A stretch of 64,000 bases of DNA from Pseudomonas sp. RC10 (GCF_038397775.1 NZ_CP151650.1:3224001-3288000); one strand, 5' to 3'. Positions 1 to 9,368 are shown, counted from the first letter of the stretch. The notes: a model not told the origin generated them from the letters alone. Made by a program: numbers and translations.

Positions 1-1
1 G

Positions 2-733
2 GCTGACGGCTTTTCCACCCGGGGCACCCAAGGCATCGGCCTCGGCGCCATGCTGCGTCAGGCCCAGGTGTTCGATGTGCATTCGGACAACCGGGGCACA
101 GTGGTGCTTACCCGGTTCTACCCGCGTCAGGCGACCGTCAAGGACGTGCGGCTCGGCGTCTCCCAACATTCGCTGCACGACGACCCGGCCTGTGGCGATG
201 CCTGGGAAGTGGCGATCACAGGGCAGCAGCTCAGCATTCTGGTAATCGATGGCCTTGGCCACGGCCCGGAGGCTGAAAGCGCGGCGACGGCGGGTACCCT
301 CGCATTTGGCCGCGAACCGTTTGCCGATCCCACCCTGCTTCTTGAGGAGATTCACCACGAGATGCGCGGAACCCGTGGCGGGGCCGTTGCGATCGCGCAA
401 TTCGATGGAGCACAGGACCATCTGCGCTTCATTGGCATCGGCAACATCGGCGCGTCGCTGATTGGCGAGGACAAACCGCGAGGGCTGGCGTCGCACCCCG
501 GCATCGTCGGCCTGCAATACCGGAAGGTGCCGCCGGTGGGCTACCCTCAAAGCGCCGGACAGCTTTTGATCATGTACAGCGACGGCCTGCAATCGCGTTG
601 GAATCTTCGCGATTATCCGGGTCTGATGTATCGACACCCGGCCATTATCGCGGCGGTGCTGCACCGCGATTTCTGCCGCGGCAGGGATGATGTAACGGTA
701 TTGGCGATGGCTCTGGAGACGCTCGATGATTGA
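2..733 (+). CDS. RsbT/RsbX-like ATPase and SpoIIE-type phosphatase, 5'-truncated by the window edge
   Basis: The reading frame is open from base 2, so the ATG at 50 is internal; 243 residues are visible. The first residues (GTQGIGLGA, then a closing strand with RGTVVLTRF) are the last motif of a GHKL/HATPase anti-sigma-type domain. The rest is an RsbX/SpoIIE PP2C-like phosphatase with DGLGHG, GIGNIG, YSDGLQS and GRDDVTVL motifs. Such ATPase-phosphatase fusions occur in RsbR-S-T-X (stressosome-like) modules and are expected to act on phosphorylated STAS proteins. The stop overlaps the start of the next kinase gene by 8 bp, so the two are translationally coupled. The STAS partners would lie to the left of the window; that is inference. 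Confidence 0.85.
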   Translation, partial: ADGFSTRGTQGIGLGAMLRQAQVFDVHSDNRGTVVLTRFYPRQATVKDVRLGVSQHSLHDDPACGDAWEVAITGQQLSILVIDGLGHGPEAESAATAGTLAFGREPFADPTLLLEEIHHEMRGTRGGAVAIAQFDGAQDHLRFIGIGNIGASLIGEDKPRGLASHPGIVGLQYRKVPPVGYPQSAGQLLIMYSDGLQSRWNLRDYPGLMYRHPAIIAAVLHRDFCRGRDDVTVLAMALETLDD

Positions 734-1601
734 CAACCCTGCCCACGGCGCTCCCGAAGAGTCAGCGGAACTGAAGCAAGTGCGCAACGAGGCCGCCGCG
801 TTGCGTGCTGAACTGGATGAGACCAATCAGGGCGTGCTCGCCCTGTACGCCGAACTGGACACCCAGGCCGAGCAATTGCGTCAGGCCTCTGATCTCAAGA
901 GCCGCTTTCTGTCGTACATGAGCCACGAGTTCCGCACGCCGCTGGGCTCGATCCTGAGCATCGCGAGCCTGCTGAGCGACGAACTCGACGGTCCGCTCAG
1001 CCCGGAACAGCACAAGCAAGTGACTTTCGTCAGCACGGCCGCCCGCGAGTTGAGCGACATGGTCGACGACTTGCTTGACCTGGCGAAGATCGAGGCGGGG
1101 CGGATCAGTATTTCGCCCGCCTGGTTCGACATGTTCGACCTGTTTTCAGCGCTGCGTGGCATGTTTCGGCCTATCGTCGACACCTCGGCGGTGGACCTGA
1201 TTTTCGAGGAGCCGGTGGGTCTGCCAAGGCTGTACACCGACGACAAGAAGCTCGCGCAGATCCTGCGCAATTTCATTTCCAATTCATTGAAGTTCACTCA
1301 GCGTGGTGAAGTGCGTGTGTCTGCCCGCCTCGAAAGCGAGCGGGAAGTGCGCTTCGCCGTGACCGACACCGGTATCGGCATTCCGTCGGAGCTGCACGGC
1401 GCGTTGTTCGAAGATTTCGCCCAGGTCGATTCACCGTTGCAAAAACGCTTGCGTGGTACCGGCCTGGGGTTGTCGCTGTGCAAACGTTTTGCCGAGCTGT
1501 TGGGCGGCCGCGTGGGGCTGGAAAGCCAGCCGGGCGTGGGTTCGACGTTCTATGTGGTGATCCCGTTGGCGCTGGCGCAGGAGCACGGCGATGAAAGCTG
1601 A
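726..1601 (+). CDS. Sensor histidine kinase, soluble, coiled-coil N terminus
   Basis: This 291-residue protein has no membrane segment. Residues about 12-60 form a charged coiled coil (ELKQVRNEAAALRAEL). The HisKA H-box follows with SHEFRTPLG (His67), then N, G1 (DTGIGI) and G2 (GTGLGLSLCKR) boxes of HATPase_c. It has no sensor domain of its own, so the input probably comes from the upstream ATPase/phosphatase partners. The start ATG lies inside the 3' end of the upstream gene, and the 3' end overlaps the following hybrid kinase gene by 11 bp. All three therefore look like one operon. The phosphotransfer target is probably the N-terminal receiver of the next protein or its C-terminal one (inference). 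Confidence 0.93.
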   Translation: MIDNPAHGAPEESAELKQVRNEAAALRAELDETNQGVLALYAELDTQAEQLRQASDLKSRFLSYMSHEFRTPLGSILSIASLLSDELDGPLSPEQHKQVTFVSTAARELSDMVDDLLDLAKIEAGRISISPAWFDMFDLFSALRGMFRPIVDTSAVDLIFEEPVGLPRLYTDDKKLAQILRNFISNSLKFTQRGEVRVSARLESEREVRFAVTDTGIGIPSELHGALFEDFAQVDSPLQKRLRGTGLGLSLCKRFAELLGGRVGLESQPGVGSTFYVVIPLALAQEHGDES

Positions 1602-3531
1602 CACCCGGCTGTTGATCGTCGACGACAACGCCGCGACCCGTTACGCCTTGCGCCGACGCATGGAGCGACAAGGTTTTATCGTGGCGGAGGCGGGCACCGG
1701 CACCGAAGGCCTGGCGCTGATCGCCGCCCAGGTGCCGGACGCGCTGATCCTCGACGTCAACCTGCCGGACATGAGCGGCTTCGACATCGTGCGGCAGTTG
1801 CGCAGCGAGGCGCGCACCGCGTTGCTGCCGGTGGTGCACGTGTCCGCAGCTTCGATCCAGACCGGCGACATCGTCACCGGGCTGGAAGCCGGGGCAGACG
1901 CCTATCTCGTCCACCCGGTGGACCCGGACGTGCTGCTGGCGACCCTGCGCACGCTATTGCGGGTGCGCGACACCGAATTTGCCCTGCGTGACAGCGAGGA
2001 CCGTTTTCGCGAGATTTTCGTCAACGTCTCGGCCCCCATTGCGGTCATGGATGGCGAGCTGAAGGTCCACGAATGCAACCACGCGTTCGCCCGTTTGATC
2101 GCCACCGGCTCGGCGCAAAACGCCGTGCTGAGCTGCTTCGCCGACGATCAGGATCAGGCCATCGCCGGATTGCGGGACGCGCTGAATGCCGATGAGCGCT
2201 GGAAAGGCGTGCTGAGCATGCGCGTGCAGGGCGATGTGCGCGAGACCGAGTGGCAAGTGTCGCCGTACCGCGTCGAAGGCTTGAGCCTGGTGTTCATTGA
2301 AGACGTGACCGAACACCGGCGTCGCGAGCAGTCGCATCTGCAAAAACTCGACACGGTCAGCACGCAATTGGCCCACGAAGTGGCCGAGCGCGCCCGCACC
2401 GAAGCGCAATTGCTGCAAGCACAGAAAATGGATGCCATCGGCAAGCTCACCGGCGGCATCGCCCACGACTTCAATAACCTTCTGACGGGCATCGTCACCG
2501 GCCTGGAACTGATCAAGAAGCGCACCGAAGACCAGCGGCCCGAAAAAGTCCTGGCCTATGCCGACGCCGCGCTGGCTTCGGCAAAAAGCGCGGCGAGCCT
2601 GACCCATCGGCTGTTGGCCTTCGCTCGCCAGCAACCTCTCGACACGCGCCCGACGGACGTCAATCAGTACGTTCGCTCCCTCGAAGACTTGCTCAGTCGG
2701 ACCATCGGCAAGCGCATCGGTCTGACCCTTGAACTGACGTCACGCGGTGCCGTCGCGATGGTCGATGCCGGGCAGCTCGAAAGCGCGGTGCTGAACTTGG
2801 TGATCAACGCCCGGGATGCCTTGCCGGAAGGCGGCAACGTCTGGATCAGCACCTACGAGGCCTATTCCCAAGGCAATTCGCGCCTGGCGGATGGGCCCTA
2901 TATCGCGCTGACCGTGCGCGACGACGGCGTGGGTATCGAACATCATTTGGTCGACAAGGTGTTCGATCCGTTCTTCACCACTAAACCCATCGGCGAGGGC
3001 ACCGGGTTGGGGCTGTCCACTATTTACGGTTTTGCCCGGCAGTCCGGCGGCGACGTCAATATTCGCAGCGTGGTCGGCCACGGAACCGAAGTGACGCTCA
3101 TGTTGCCCGCCGCGATGAATCAGACCGTGGAGCCCGCGGCGGTCGTCGAGAACGCCGAACTCGGTGCAGGGGAGCATGTCCTTATCGTCGAGGACACGGC
3201 GTCGGTGCGCATGTTTGTCAACGAAATCCTCAGTGACGCCGGGTATCGCTGCACACAGGCGGCAGACGTTGCCACGGCGCTGGAATTGCTTGAACACGAC
3301 CCGTCCATCGACCTGCTGCTGACTGACGTCGGCATGCCACAGATGAACGGCCGTGAACTGGCTCAACGGCTGCGCAGTTGGCGGCCGAATGTGCCGGTGC
3401 TGTTCATGACGGGGTATGCGGAGAATGCGCTGAACCGGCAGCATTTTCTGGGAGACGGCATGGACATGATCACCAAGCCGTTTCAGTTGGTGGACTTCCT
3501 CGGCAAAGTGAGGTCGATGCTGGACGGGTGA
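1591..3531 (+). CDS. Hybrid histidine kinase REC-PAS-HisKA-HATPase-REC
   Basis: This is a 646-residue cytoplasmic hybrid. Residues 1-120 are a receiver domain with Asp55 (LILDVNLPD). Residues about 130-250 are PAS-like, followed by a coiled coil. The H-box reads GGIAHDFNNLL, as in the HWE-independent 'HDFNN' class common in Pseudomonas hybrids. The ATPase domain has DDGVGI and GTGLGLSTIYG, and a C-terminal receiver carries LLLTDVGMPQ and the TKPF lysine. One oddity is in the first receiver: the usual Lys-Pro switch motif is replaced by His-Pro (YLVHPVDP), so its phosphorylation chemistry may be altered. The gene overlaps the upstream kinase gene by 11 bp. A 151-bp gap separates it from the phytochrome gene. 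Confidence 0.93.
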   Translation: MKADTRLLIVDDNAATRYALRRRMERQGFIVAEAGTGTEGLALIAAQVPDALILDVNLPDMSGFDIVRQLRSEARTALLPVVHVSAASIQTGDIVTGLEAGADAYLVHPVDPDVLLATLRTLLRVRDTEFALRDSEDRFREIFVNVSAPIAVMDGELKVHECNHAFARLIATGSAQNAVLSCFADDQDQAIAGLRDALNADERWKGVLSMRVQGDVRETEWQVSPYRVEGLSLVFIEDVTEHRRREQSHLQKLDTVSTQLAHEVAERARTEAQLLQAQKMDAIGKLTGGIAHDFNNLLTGIVTGLELIKKRTEDQRPEKVLAYADAALASAKSAASLTHRLLAFARQQPLDTRPTDVNQYVRSLEDLLSRTIGKRIGLTLELTSRGAVAMVDAGQLESAVLNLVINARDALPEGGNVWISTYEAYSQGNSRLADGPYIALTVRDDGVGIEHHLVDKVFDPFFTTKPIGEGTGLGLSTIYGFARQSGGDVNIRSVVGHGTEVTLMLPAAMNQTVEPAAVVENAELGAGEHVLIVEDTASVRMFVNEILSDAGYRCTQAADVATALELLEHDPSIDLLLTDVGMPQMNGRELAQRLRSWRPNVPVLFMTGYAENALNRQHFLGDGMDMITKPFQLVDFLGKVRSMLDG

Positions 3532-3682
3532 AGCGTTGTTTTTTCACCGTTTTTCGCAACGAGCGACCAATGCGGTGTAGATTTTTGTTACTGTTTACGC
3601 CAATTCATTTGAGTGTCAGACGCTATCCGTTTGGCGCCCACCTTCGTCGAGCATCTGTGCGGAAGGTGAAGGAGAACCTGTT

Positions 3683-5938
3683 TTGACCCTTAGTCCGGAA
3701 CTTCACCAGAGCGCAATCGACAACTGCGCCCGTGAACCCATCCAGATTCCCGGCAGCATTCAGCCCCAGGGCTTTCTGCTGGTGATCGACGAAGCGGCGA
3801 TGACCATCGTTCAGGTCAGCGCCAACGTCAGCACGTGGCTGGGCATGGCGCCTGAATCCCTGATTGGCATGGCGTTGACCCGCGTCTTCGATGATTGCCC
3901 GAGCCTGCTGGACCGGTTGGCCGCGCTGCCTGAAGACGACCAGAACCCGTTCCATGTCGGTGATGTGTCCTTCCTTGAAGGCTCCCGTGCCGGCAAGCCG
4001 ACGGCGATGATGGTGCACCGCCACGACCGGGTGCTCATCGCCGAATTCGAACCTGCGAGCGACATGGGTTCGGCCTACGGCAACGTCTATCCGCTGATGC
4101 GCACGTTCATCAGCCAGATGGAAGAGACCGAGACCATCGAAGCCCTGAGCCTGCGTTCGGTATCAGAGGTCAAGCGCATCACCGGTTTCGGTCGGGTCAA
4201 GGTCTACCGATTCGATGCCGACGGTAACGGGCTGGTCAATGCCGAAGTCGCCGATGAAGGCTACCCGAGGTACCTCGGGCTGAGCTTTCCGGGCACTGAC
4301 ATTCCCGCTCAGGCGCGGGCGTTGTACCTGGCCAACCGCATTCGCGTGATCGAAGACGCCGACTATCAAGCGTCGCCGCTGGTGCCGGTCAACAACCCCG
4401 TCACCGGTGCGCCGCTGGATTTGAGTTTTGCCACGTTGCGCAGCGTCTCGCCAGTGCATTTGCAGTACATGCGCAACATGCAGACACTGGCGTCGATGTC
4501 GATTTCCATCGTGGTGCGAGGCCAGTTGTGGGGCCTGATTTCCTGTCACCATTCGACTCCTCGCGCCGTGAGTTTCCAGACTCGCACCGCCTGCGAATTG
4601 CTCGGCAGCGTGCTGTCTCTGCAGATCGAAACCAAGGAAGCCCAGGCGAAGAACCAACGCATGCTCATTCTGCGTCGGCAAATCGTCCAGATGCTGGCGG
4701 CCATGGCCGATCTGGACAGCGTCATCGGCGGCTTGCGCGCCATGCCCGATGTGCTGCTGGCATTCGTTGAGGCGAGCGGGGCGGCAGTGATTTCCGAATC
4801 GACCCTGGACGTCTACGGCGAAACCCCGAAACGCGAACAGATCCAGGCCCTGACCCAATGGCTGAGCAAGCGCGGCACCCACGATCTCTTCCAGTCCGAC
4901 AATGTGAGTCGTGACATTCCAGAGCTGCCGAAACTTGCCGAATCGGTGAGCGGCGTGTTGGCCATGGCGATTTCCGAGCTGCATTCGAACTACATCATCT
5001 GGTTCCGCCCGGAACAGACCCGCGTGGTGAACTGGGCGGGCAAACCGGAAAAATCCGTCAGCGACAGCGGCTCCTTGAGCCCTCGTCACAGCTTTGCGCT
5101 GTGGCAGGAAACCGTGCGCGGCTTCTCCCGTCCATGGGATGAGCTGGACACCGAAGGCGTCGTCGAACTGCGGGCCGCTGTGCTCGGCATCGTGCTGCGG
5201 AAAGCCGAAGAAATGGCGGCACTTGCGGACGAACTGAAAAAGTCCAACAAGGAACTCGAAGCCTTTTCATACAGCGTTTCCCATGACCTGCGGGCACCGC
5301 TTCGGCATATCGCCGGGTACGCCGAGCTGCTGGGCGACATCGAAGGCAGCAAGCTGTCCGAGCGGGGCGTGCGGTTTCTGGAAAACATCGGTGAGTCCGC
5401 GCGGTTTGCCGGGACGCTGGTGGACAACCTGCTGAGCTTTTCGCAGATGGGCCGTTCGGCGATGCGCTATTCGGAAGTCGATCTGAACGCGATGGTCGAC
5501 GCGATCCGCCGCGAGATGCTGCCGGATTACCAGGACCGTGACCTGCAATGGCACGTTCCCGAGCCCTTGCCGGTCGTGATCGCCGACGCGGCGTTCCTGC
5601 ATCTCGCGATGCGCAACCTGCTGTCCAACGCCATCAAGTACACCCGCAATCAGAGTGCGGCGGTGATCGAGATCGGCAGCTACGAAGAAGACGACAAGGT
5701 CGTGGTGTATATCCGCGATAACGGTGTGGGTTTCGACATGCAATACGCCAGCAAACTGTTCGGCGTGTTCCAGCGGCTGCACCGGATGGAAGAATTCGAA
5801 GGCACGGGGATCGGCCTGGCGAGCGTGCGTCGTATCATCGAACGGCATGACGGTTCGGTGTGGGCGCACGGCGAGCTTCGGCAGGGCGCCACATTCTATT
5901 TTGCGCTACCTAAGCGCAGCCTCTCTGTAACCCTTTGA
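3683..5938 (+). CDS. bphP: Bacteriophytochrome histidine kinase (biliverdin photoreceptor), TTG start
   Basis: This 751-residue protein has the PAS-GAF-PHY-HisKA-HATPase layout. Cys15 sits in NCAREPIQIPGSIQP, the N-terminal position where bacteriophytochromes attach biliverdin. The GAF domain has the DIP motif (FPGTDIPAQARALY, near residue 205), SPVHLQYMRNM and the SCHH chromophore-pocket histidines. The kinase H-box is YSVSHDLRAPLRHI near residue 534, with a GTGIGLASV G2 box. The start is a TTG placed after a strong AAGGAG Shine-Dalgarno at 3668-3673; no in-frame ATG occurs before the chromophore cysteine. The gene is followed after 19 bp by its likely cognate small response regulator. No heme oxygenase gene (bphO) is in the window, so biliverdin must come from elsewhere. 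Confidence 0.96.
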   Translation: MTLSPELHQSAIDNCAREPIQIPGSIQPQGFLLVIDEAAMTIVQVSANVSTWLGMAPESLIGMALTRVFDDCPSLLDRLAALPEDDQNPFHVGDVSFLEGSRAGKPTAMMVHRHDRVLIAEFEPASDMGSAYGNVYPLMRTFISQMEETETIEALSLRSVSEVKRITGFGRVKVYRFDADGNGLVNAEVADEGYPRYLGLSFPGTDIPAQARALYLANRIRVIEDADYQASPLVPVNNPVTGAPLDLSFATLRSVSPVHLQYMRNMQTLASMSISIVVRGQLWGLISCHHSTPRAVSFQTRTACELLGSVLSLQIETKEAQAKNQRMLILRRQIVQMLAAMADLDSVIGGLRAMPDVLLAFVEASGAAVISESTLDVYGETPKREQIQALTQWLSKRGTHDLFQSDNVSRDIPELPKLAESVSGVLAMAISELHSNYIIWFRPEQTRVVNWAGKPEKSVSDSGSLSPRHSFALWQETVRGFSRPWDELDTEGVVELRAAVLGIVLRKAEEMAALADELKKSNKELEAFSYSVSHDLRAPLRHIAGYAELLGDIEGSKLSERGVRFLENIGESARFAGTLVDNLLSFSQMGRSAMRYSEVDLNAMVDAIRREMLPDYQDRDLQWHVPEPLPVVIADAAFLHLAMRNLLSNAIKYTRNQSAAVIEIGSYEEDDKVVVYIRDNGVGFDMQYASKLFGVFQRLHRMEEFEGTGIGLASVRRIIERHDGSVWAHGELRQGATFYFALPKRSLSVTL

Positions 5939-5957
5939 GTGTCCGAGGAGACGCCCA

Positions 5958-6419
5958 ATGTTGAAACCCATTCTTCTGGTAGAAGACAACCCCAACGATC
6001 TGGAGTTGACCCTCGTCGCGCTGGAGCGCAGCCAGTTGGCCAACGAAGTGATCGTCCTGCGCGATGGCGCCGAGGCACTGGACTATCTCTTCCGCCGCAA
6101 TGCCTACAGTGATCGGGTCGCCGGCAATCCTGCTGTGCTGCTGCTGGACCTGAAGCTGCCGAAACTCGACGGTCTTGAAGTGCTCAAGGCCATCCGCGAG
6201 AGCGAGGAGTTGCGCAGCATTCCCGTGGTGATGCTGACCTCGTCCCGCGAAGAACCCGATCTGCAACGCGCCTACGCGTTGGGAGTGAACGCTTACGTGG
6301 TCAAACCGGTCGAATTCAAGGAATTCGTCTCAGCCATCTCTGATCTCGGGATTTTCTGGGCCGTTCTCAACGAGCCGCCGCCCGGCTCACTGCGACTGAC
6401 ACGCCGTCCGGGGTCTTGA
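5958..6419 (+). CDS. Single-domain response regulator (Rcp1-like)
   Basis: This 153-residue protein is one receiver domain without an output domain. The acidic pair is EDN near residue 9, the phospho-acceptor lies in LLLDLKLPKLDG, and the Thr and Lys are in MLTSSREEP and VVKPVEF. The insertion after the acidic pair (DGAEALDYLFRR) is typical of the Rcp1/CheY-like regulators paired with phytochrome kinases. GAGGAG lies 8 bases before the ATG. The position directly behind bphP makes it the likely phosphotransfer partner. It probably works by protein-protein contact or onward phosphotransfer, because it has no DNA-binding part. Confidence 0.92.
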   Translation: MLKPILLVEDNPNDLELTLVALERSQLANEVIVLRDGAEALDYLFRRNAYSDRVAGNPAVLLLDLKLPKLDGLEVLKAIRESEELRSIPVVMLTSSREEPDLQRAYALGVNAYVVKPVEFKEFVSAISDLGIFWAVLNEPPPGSLRLTRRPGS

Positions 6420-6498
6420 TTTACCCGTTCCCATGGCCTGATCTGTCCCGCGAAATGCTGGCGGCGATGGTTTTTTGCGCAATACACGACGACTATAC

Positions 6499-8892
6499 AT
6501 GCCGCTATCGCTTCTCAAACTGCTGCTGGTTGAAGACAGTCCGCACGACGCCGAACTGACCCTGCTCACGCTGGAAAGCAGTGGGCTGAAAATCGACGCC
6601 ACTCTGGTCTACAACCACCAGGAGGTGGAGCGGGAACTGCTGGTCCGGCGTTTCGACCTGATCCTGAGCGATTACCTGCTGCCTGGCTCCTCCGGGCCCG
6701 AAGTGCTCAATAGCGCGTTGCGTCTTGCGCCGCAGACGCCCTTCATTTTTCTTTCCGGCATTTTTGGTGAACAGCACGCGGTCGAGATGATGCGCATGGG
6801 CGCCATCGATTACGTGCTCAAGCAAAACCTGAAAATGCTGCCCAAGGCCGTGATTCGTGCGGTCTCCGAGGTCCACGAACGGGAAAAACGCCAGCGCGCC
6901 GAGGCCACATTGCAGGATGCCGAAGTCCGCGCTCATCTGGCCATCGAAGCGGCGGAAATGGGCGTCTGGACCTACGACCCGCGTACCGAGACCCTCCTGT
7001 GGGATGAGCGCTGCAAGGCGCTTTACGACGTGCCAGCCGACGCGCCGGTGAGCATGGCGTTCATGTTTTCCCGCTGCCACCCTGATGATCGCGACCTGCT
7101 GCAAAGTAAGGTCATGGCAGCCCTTGCCGCCGATACCGGCTTCCAGATCGAACACCGCTTGCTGGTCGAGGGAGACACCGAGCGTTGGGTGTTTTCCAAC
7201 GGTCGCTCGCTGTTCGAAGACGGTAAATGCGTGCGTTTCACCGGGGTGATGCAGGACATCAGCGAACGCAAGCAGGCGACGCAGGCGCTGCATCAGCTTA
7301 ATGAAATTCTCGGTGAGCGCGTGGTCCAGCGCACCCGTGAACGCGACCGCACCTGGGAACTGTCCCGGGAATTGCTTGGCGTGCTGCGCTTCGACATGAC
7401 GCCTATCGCGCTCAATCCTGCCTGGGAAGCGACGCTGGGTTGGACCCGCGCCGATTTTCACGCGCAATCGCTGGGCGAGCTGATTCACCTCGACGACCTC
7501 GAAGCGACCTTGCGCGAGACCGCCAGCGTTGCTCAAGGCAATGTCACCACCCGTTTCGTCAATCGCATGCGCCACGCCGACGGCAGTTTCCGCTGGCTGT
7601 CCTGGACCATCGTGCCCGACGAGGGCCTGATGTATGCCGCCGTGCGGGACATCACCAGCGAACGTGCGGTGGTCGATGAACTGGCGGCCACCAACAAACG
7701 TTTGCGTGACCAGATCCGTGAGCGCGAGCGCGTCGAGGCGGCGTTGCAGCAGATGCAGCGTCTGGAGGTGGTGGGCCAGTTGACGGCGGGCGTGGCCCAC
7801 GACTTCAACAACCTGCTGACGGTGATCCTCACCAGCGCCAATTTCCTCGCCCGCGACCTGGAAAAAGGCGTGTTCACCAAATCGCCCCAGCGCCTGCAAA
7901 ACATCCGCTCGGCGGGCGAGCGGGGCGCCAAGCTCACAAGCCAGTTGCTATCGTTCTCGCGGCGTCAGCGGCTGGAGCCGGTGGCGCTGAACCTCAACGA
8001 CACCATTGGCGGCATGCGCGAGTTGTTGGCCCGGGCCTTGGGCGGCAGTGTCTGGGTGGAGACCGAACTGGCGGATGACCTGTGGAGTGCGCTGGTGGAC
8101 CCGACGCAGACAGAGATGATCATCCTCAACCTCGCGATCAACGCCCGGGACGCCATGGCTCAGGGCGGGCAATTGCGCCTGAGCACCTGGAACGAGATCG
8201 TCTACCGCCTGCCGCAACGCCCCGAAGACCCGGACCCCGGCGCTTACGTGGTGCTGTCGGTCAGCGACTCCGGCTGTGGCATGAGTGAAGAAGTGCTGGC
8301 CAAGGCCTTCGAACCGTTCTTCACCACCAAGGCGGTGGGCAAAGGGTCCGGTTTGGGGTTGGCGCAGGTGTTCGGTTTCGCCAAGCAATCCGGGGGTGGC
8401 GTGAGCATCGACACCGCCGAAAACGCCGGGACCACGATCAAGGTGTTCTTGCCGAGCATCGCTCGTACCGCGATACCGATGGTCAGCGTGTCGGACATGC
8501 CGGGCCACGCCGACGCCGACGACCTGCATCGCACGATCCTGCTGGTGGACGACGATCCCGAAGTGCGTTCGGTGACCGCCATGATGCTCAGTTCGCTGGG
8601 GTATTCGGTCGTCGAAGCGGAAAATGGCGATGAAGCGCTGAAGAAAATCGACAGCGGCATCGAGCTGGTGCTGACCGACTTCGCCATGCCCAACATGACC
8701 GGCGCCGAACTGGCCGAGATCGTGAGGCGCGACCATCCGGGGCTGCCGATCATGTTCATCACCGGGTTCGCCGACATCGACATCCTTGACGTCGATCAGC
8801 AGCTGATCGTGCAGAAGCCTTACAAGGAAGAAGAGCTGGCGCGCAAGTTGGCGAATGTGTTGACGAAGAACGGGGCGGGCGTGGCGTCGTAG
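6499..8892 (+). CDS. Hybrid histidine kinase REC-PAS-PAS-HisKA-HATPase-REC
   Basis: The protein is 797 residues from the ATG at 6499; a TTG at 6475 would add eight residues with no better ribosome site. An N-terminal receiver (DLILSDYLLPG, Lys in VLKQN) is followed by two PAS domains at about 140-265 and 290-395 with PAC ends (TGVMQDISERK, AAVRDITSERA). A linker coiled coil, the VAHDFNNLLTV H-box, an ATPase domain (SDSGCGM, GSGLGLAQVFG) and a C-terminal receiver (LVLTDFAMPN, KPYK) complete it. It is the third multi-domain kinase in the cluster and resembles the hybrid at 1591, apart from an extra PAS. It lies 79 bp behind the response regulator and is probably in the same transcription unit. 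Confidence 0.92.
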   Translation: MPLSLLKLLLVEDSPHDAELTLLTLESSGLKIDATLVYNHQEVERELLVRRFDLILSDYLLPGSSGPEVLNSALRLAPQTPFIFLSGIFGEQHAVEMMRMGAIDYVLKQNLKMLPKAVIRAVSEVHEREKRQRAEATLQDAEVRAHLAIEAAEMGVWTYDPRTETLLWDERCKALYDVPADAPVSMAFMFSRCHPDDRDLLQSKVMAALAADTGFQIEHRLLVEGDTERWVFSNGRSLFEDGKCVRFTGVMQDISERKQATQALHQLNEILGERVVQRTRERDRTWELSRELLGVLRFDMTPIALNPAWEATLGWTRADFHAQSLGELIHLDDLEATLRETASVAQGNVTTRFVNRMRHADGSFRWLSWTIVPDEGLMYAAVRDITSERAVVDELAATNKRLRDQIRERERVEAALQQMQRLEVVGQLTAGVAHDFNNLLTVILTSANFLARDLEKGVFTKSPQRLQNIRSAGERGAKLTSQLLSFSRRQRLEPVALNLNDTIGGMRELLARALGGSVWVETELADDLWSALVDPTQTEMIILNLAINARDAMAQGGQLRLSTWNEIVYRLPQRPEDPDPGAYVVLSVSDSGCGMSEEVLAKAFEPFFTTKAVGKGSGLGLAQVFGFAKQSGGGVSIDTAENAGTTIKVFLPSIARTAIPMVSVSDMPGHADADDLHRTILLVDDDPEVRSVTAMMLSSLGYSVVEAENGDEALKKIDSGIELVLTDFAMPNMTGAELAEIVRRDHPGLPIMFITGFADIDILDVDQQLIVQKPYKEEELARKLANVLTKNGAGVAS

Positions 8893-8925
8893 AACGCAAC
8901 CCGCGACCTGCTTCTGGCCGCAGGC

Positions 8926-8972
8926 CGTGGGAGCGTAGCTTGCTCGCGATCTGTCGCGAAGCGGCAGCAAAA
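8926..8972. repeat. Solo REP-like half element
   Basis: A GTGGGAGCGTAGCTTGCTCG-type sequence follows the hybrid kinase gene. It shares the GTGGGAGCG...GCTCGC signature of the other intergenic palindromes here but lacks a convincing second arm. It lies between the kinase gene and the convergent FKBP gene. Confidence 0.5.
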
Positions 8973-9026
8973 TCTGGTCATGCGGCGTGTCAGGTAAAAA
9001 GTTATTGATCGTCGGAGCGGCGGGTT

Positions 9027-9368
9027 TCAATCATCCCGCGTCAGCACTTCCAGCAACTCAATCTCGAAAATCAGATTCGAATGCGGCGTGATGTGCGCTC
9101 CCATGCTGCGTTCGCCGTAACCCAAACGGGACGGCACCCGCAACTTGCGCTTGCCGCCGACTTTCATCCCCATGATCCCGATGTCCCAGCCCTTGATGAC
9201 CCGACCTGTGCCGATCACGCACTGAAACGGCTTGCCCCGTTCCCAGGAGGAATCGAACACGGTCCCGTCTTCGAGCGTGCCAGTGTATTGCGTGGTGATC
9301 AGCGCCCCCTTGACCGCCACTTTGCCGGTGCCTTCTTGCAGGTCGATGATCTGGAGTTCGTCGTTCAT
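9027..9368 (-). CDS. FKBP-type peptidyl-prolyl cis-trans isomerase
   Basis: This 113-residue single FKBP domain has no signal peptide or targeting extension, so it is cytoplasmic. It has the family residues of the proline pocket: YTGTLEDG, FDSSWERG, the VIKGWDIGI core, LGYGER and a final FEIELLEV strand. The length equals a minimal FKBP12-like protein. It is monocistronic and convergent with the kinase cluster; REP-like palindromes lie on both sides. The function is prolyl isomerisation during folding, and the sequence does not suggest a specific client. Confidence 0.95.
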   Translation of the reverse strand: MNDELQIIDLQEGTGKVAVKGALITTQYTGTLEDGTVFDSSWERGKPFQCVIGTGRVIKGWDIGIMGMKVGGKRKLRVPSRLGYGERSMGAHITPHSNLIFEIELLEVLTRDD

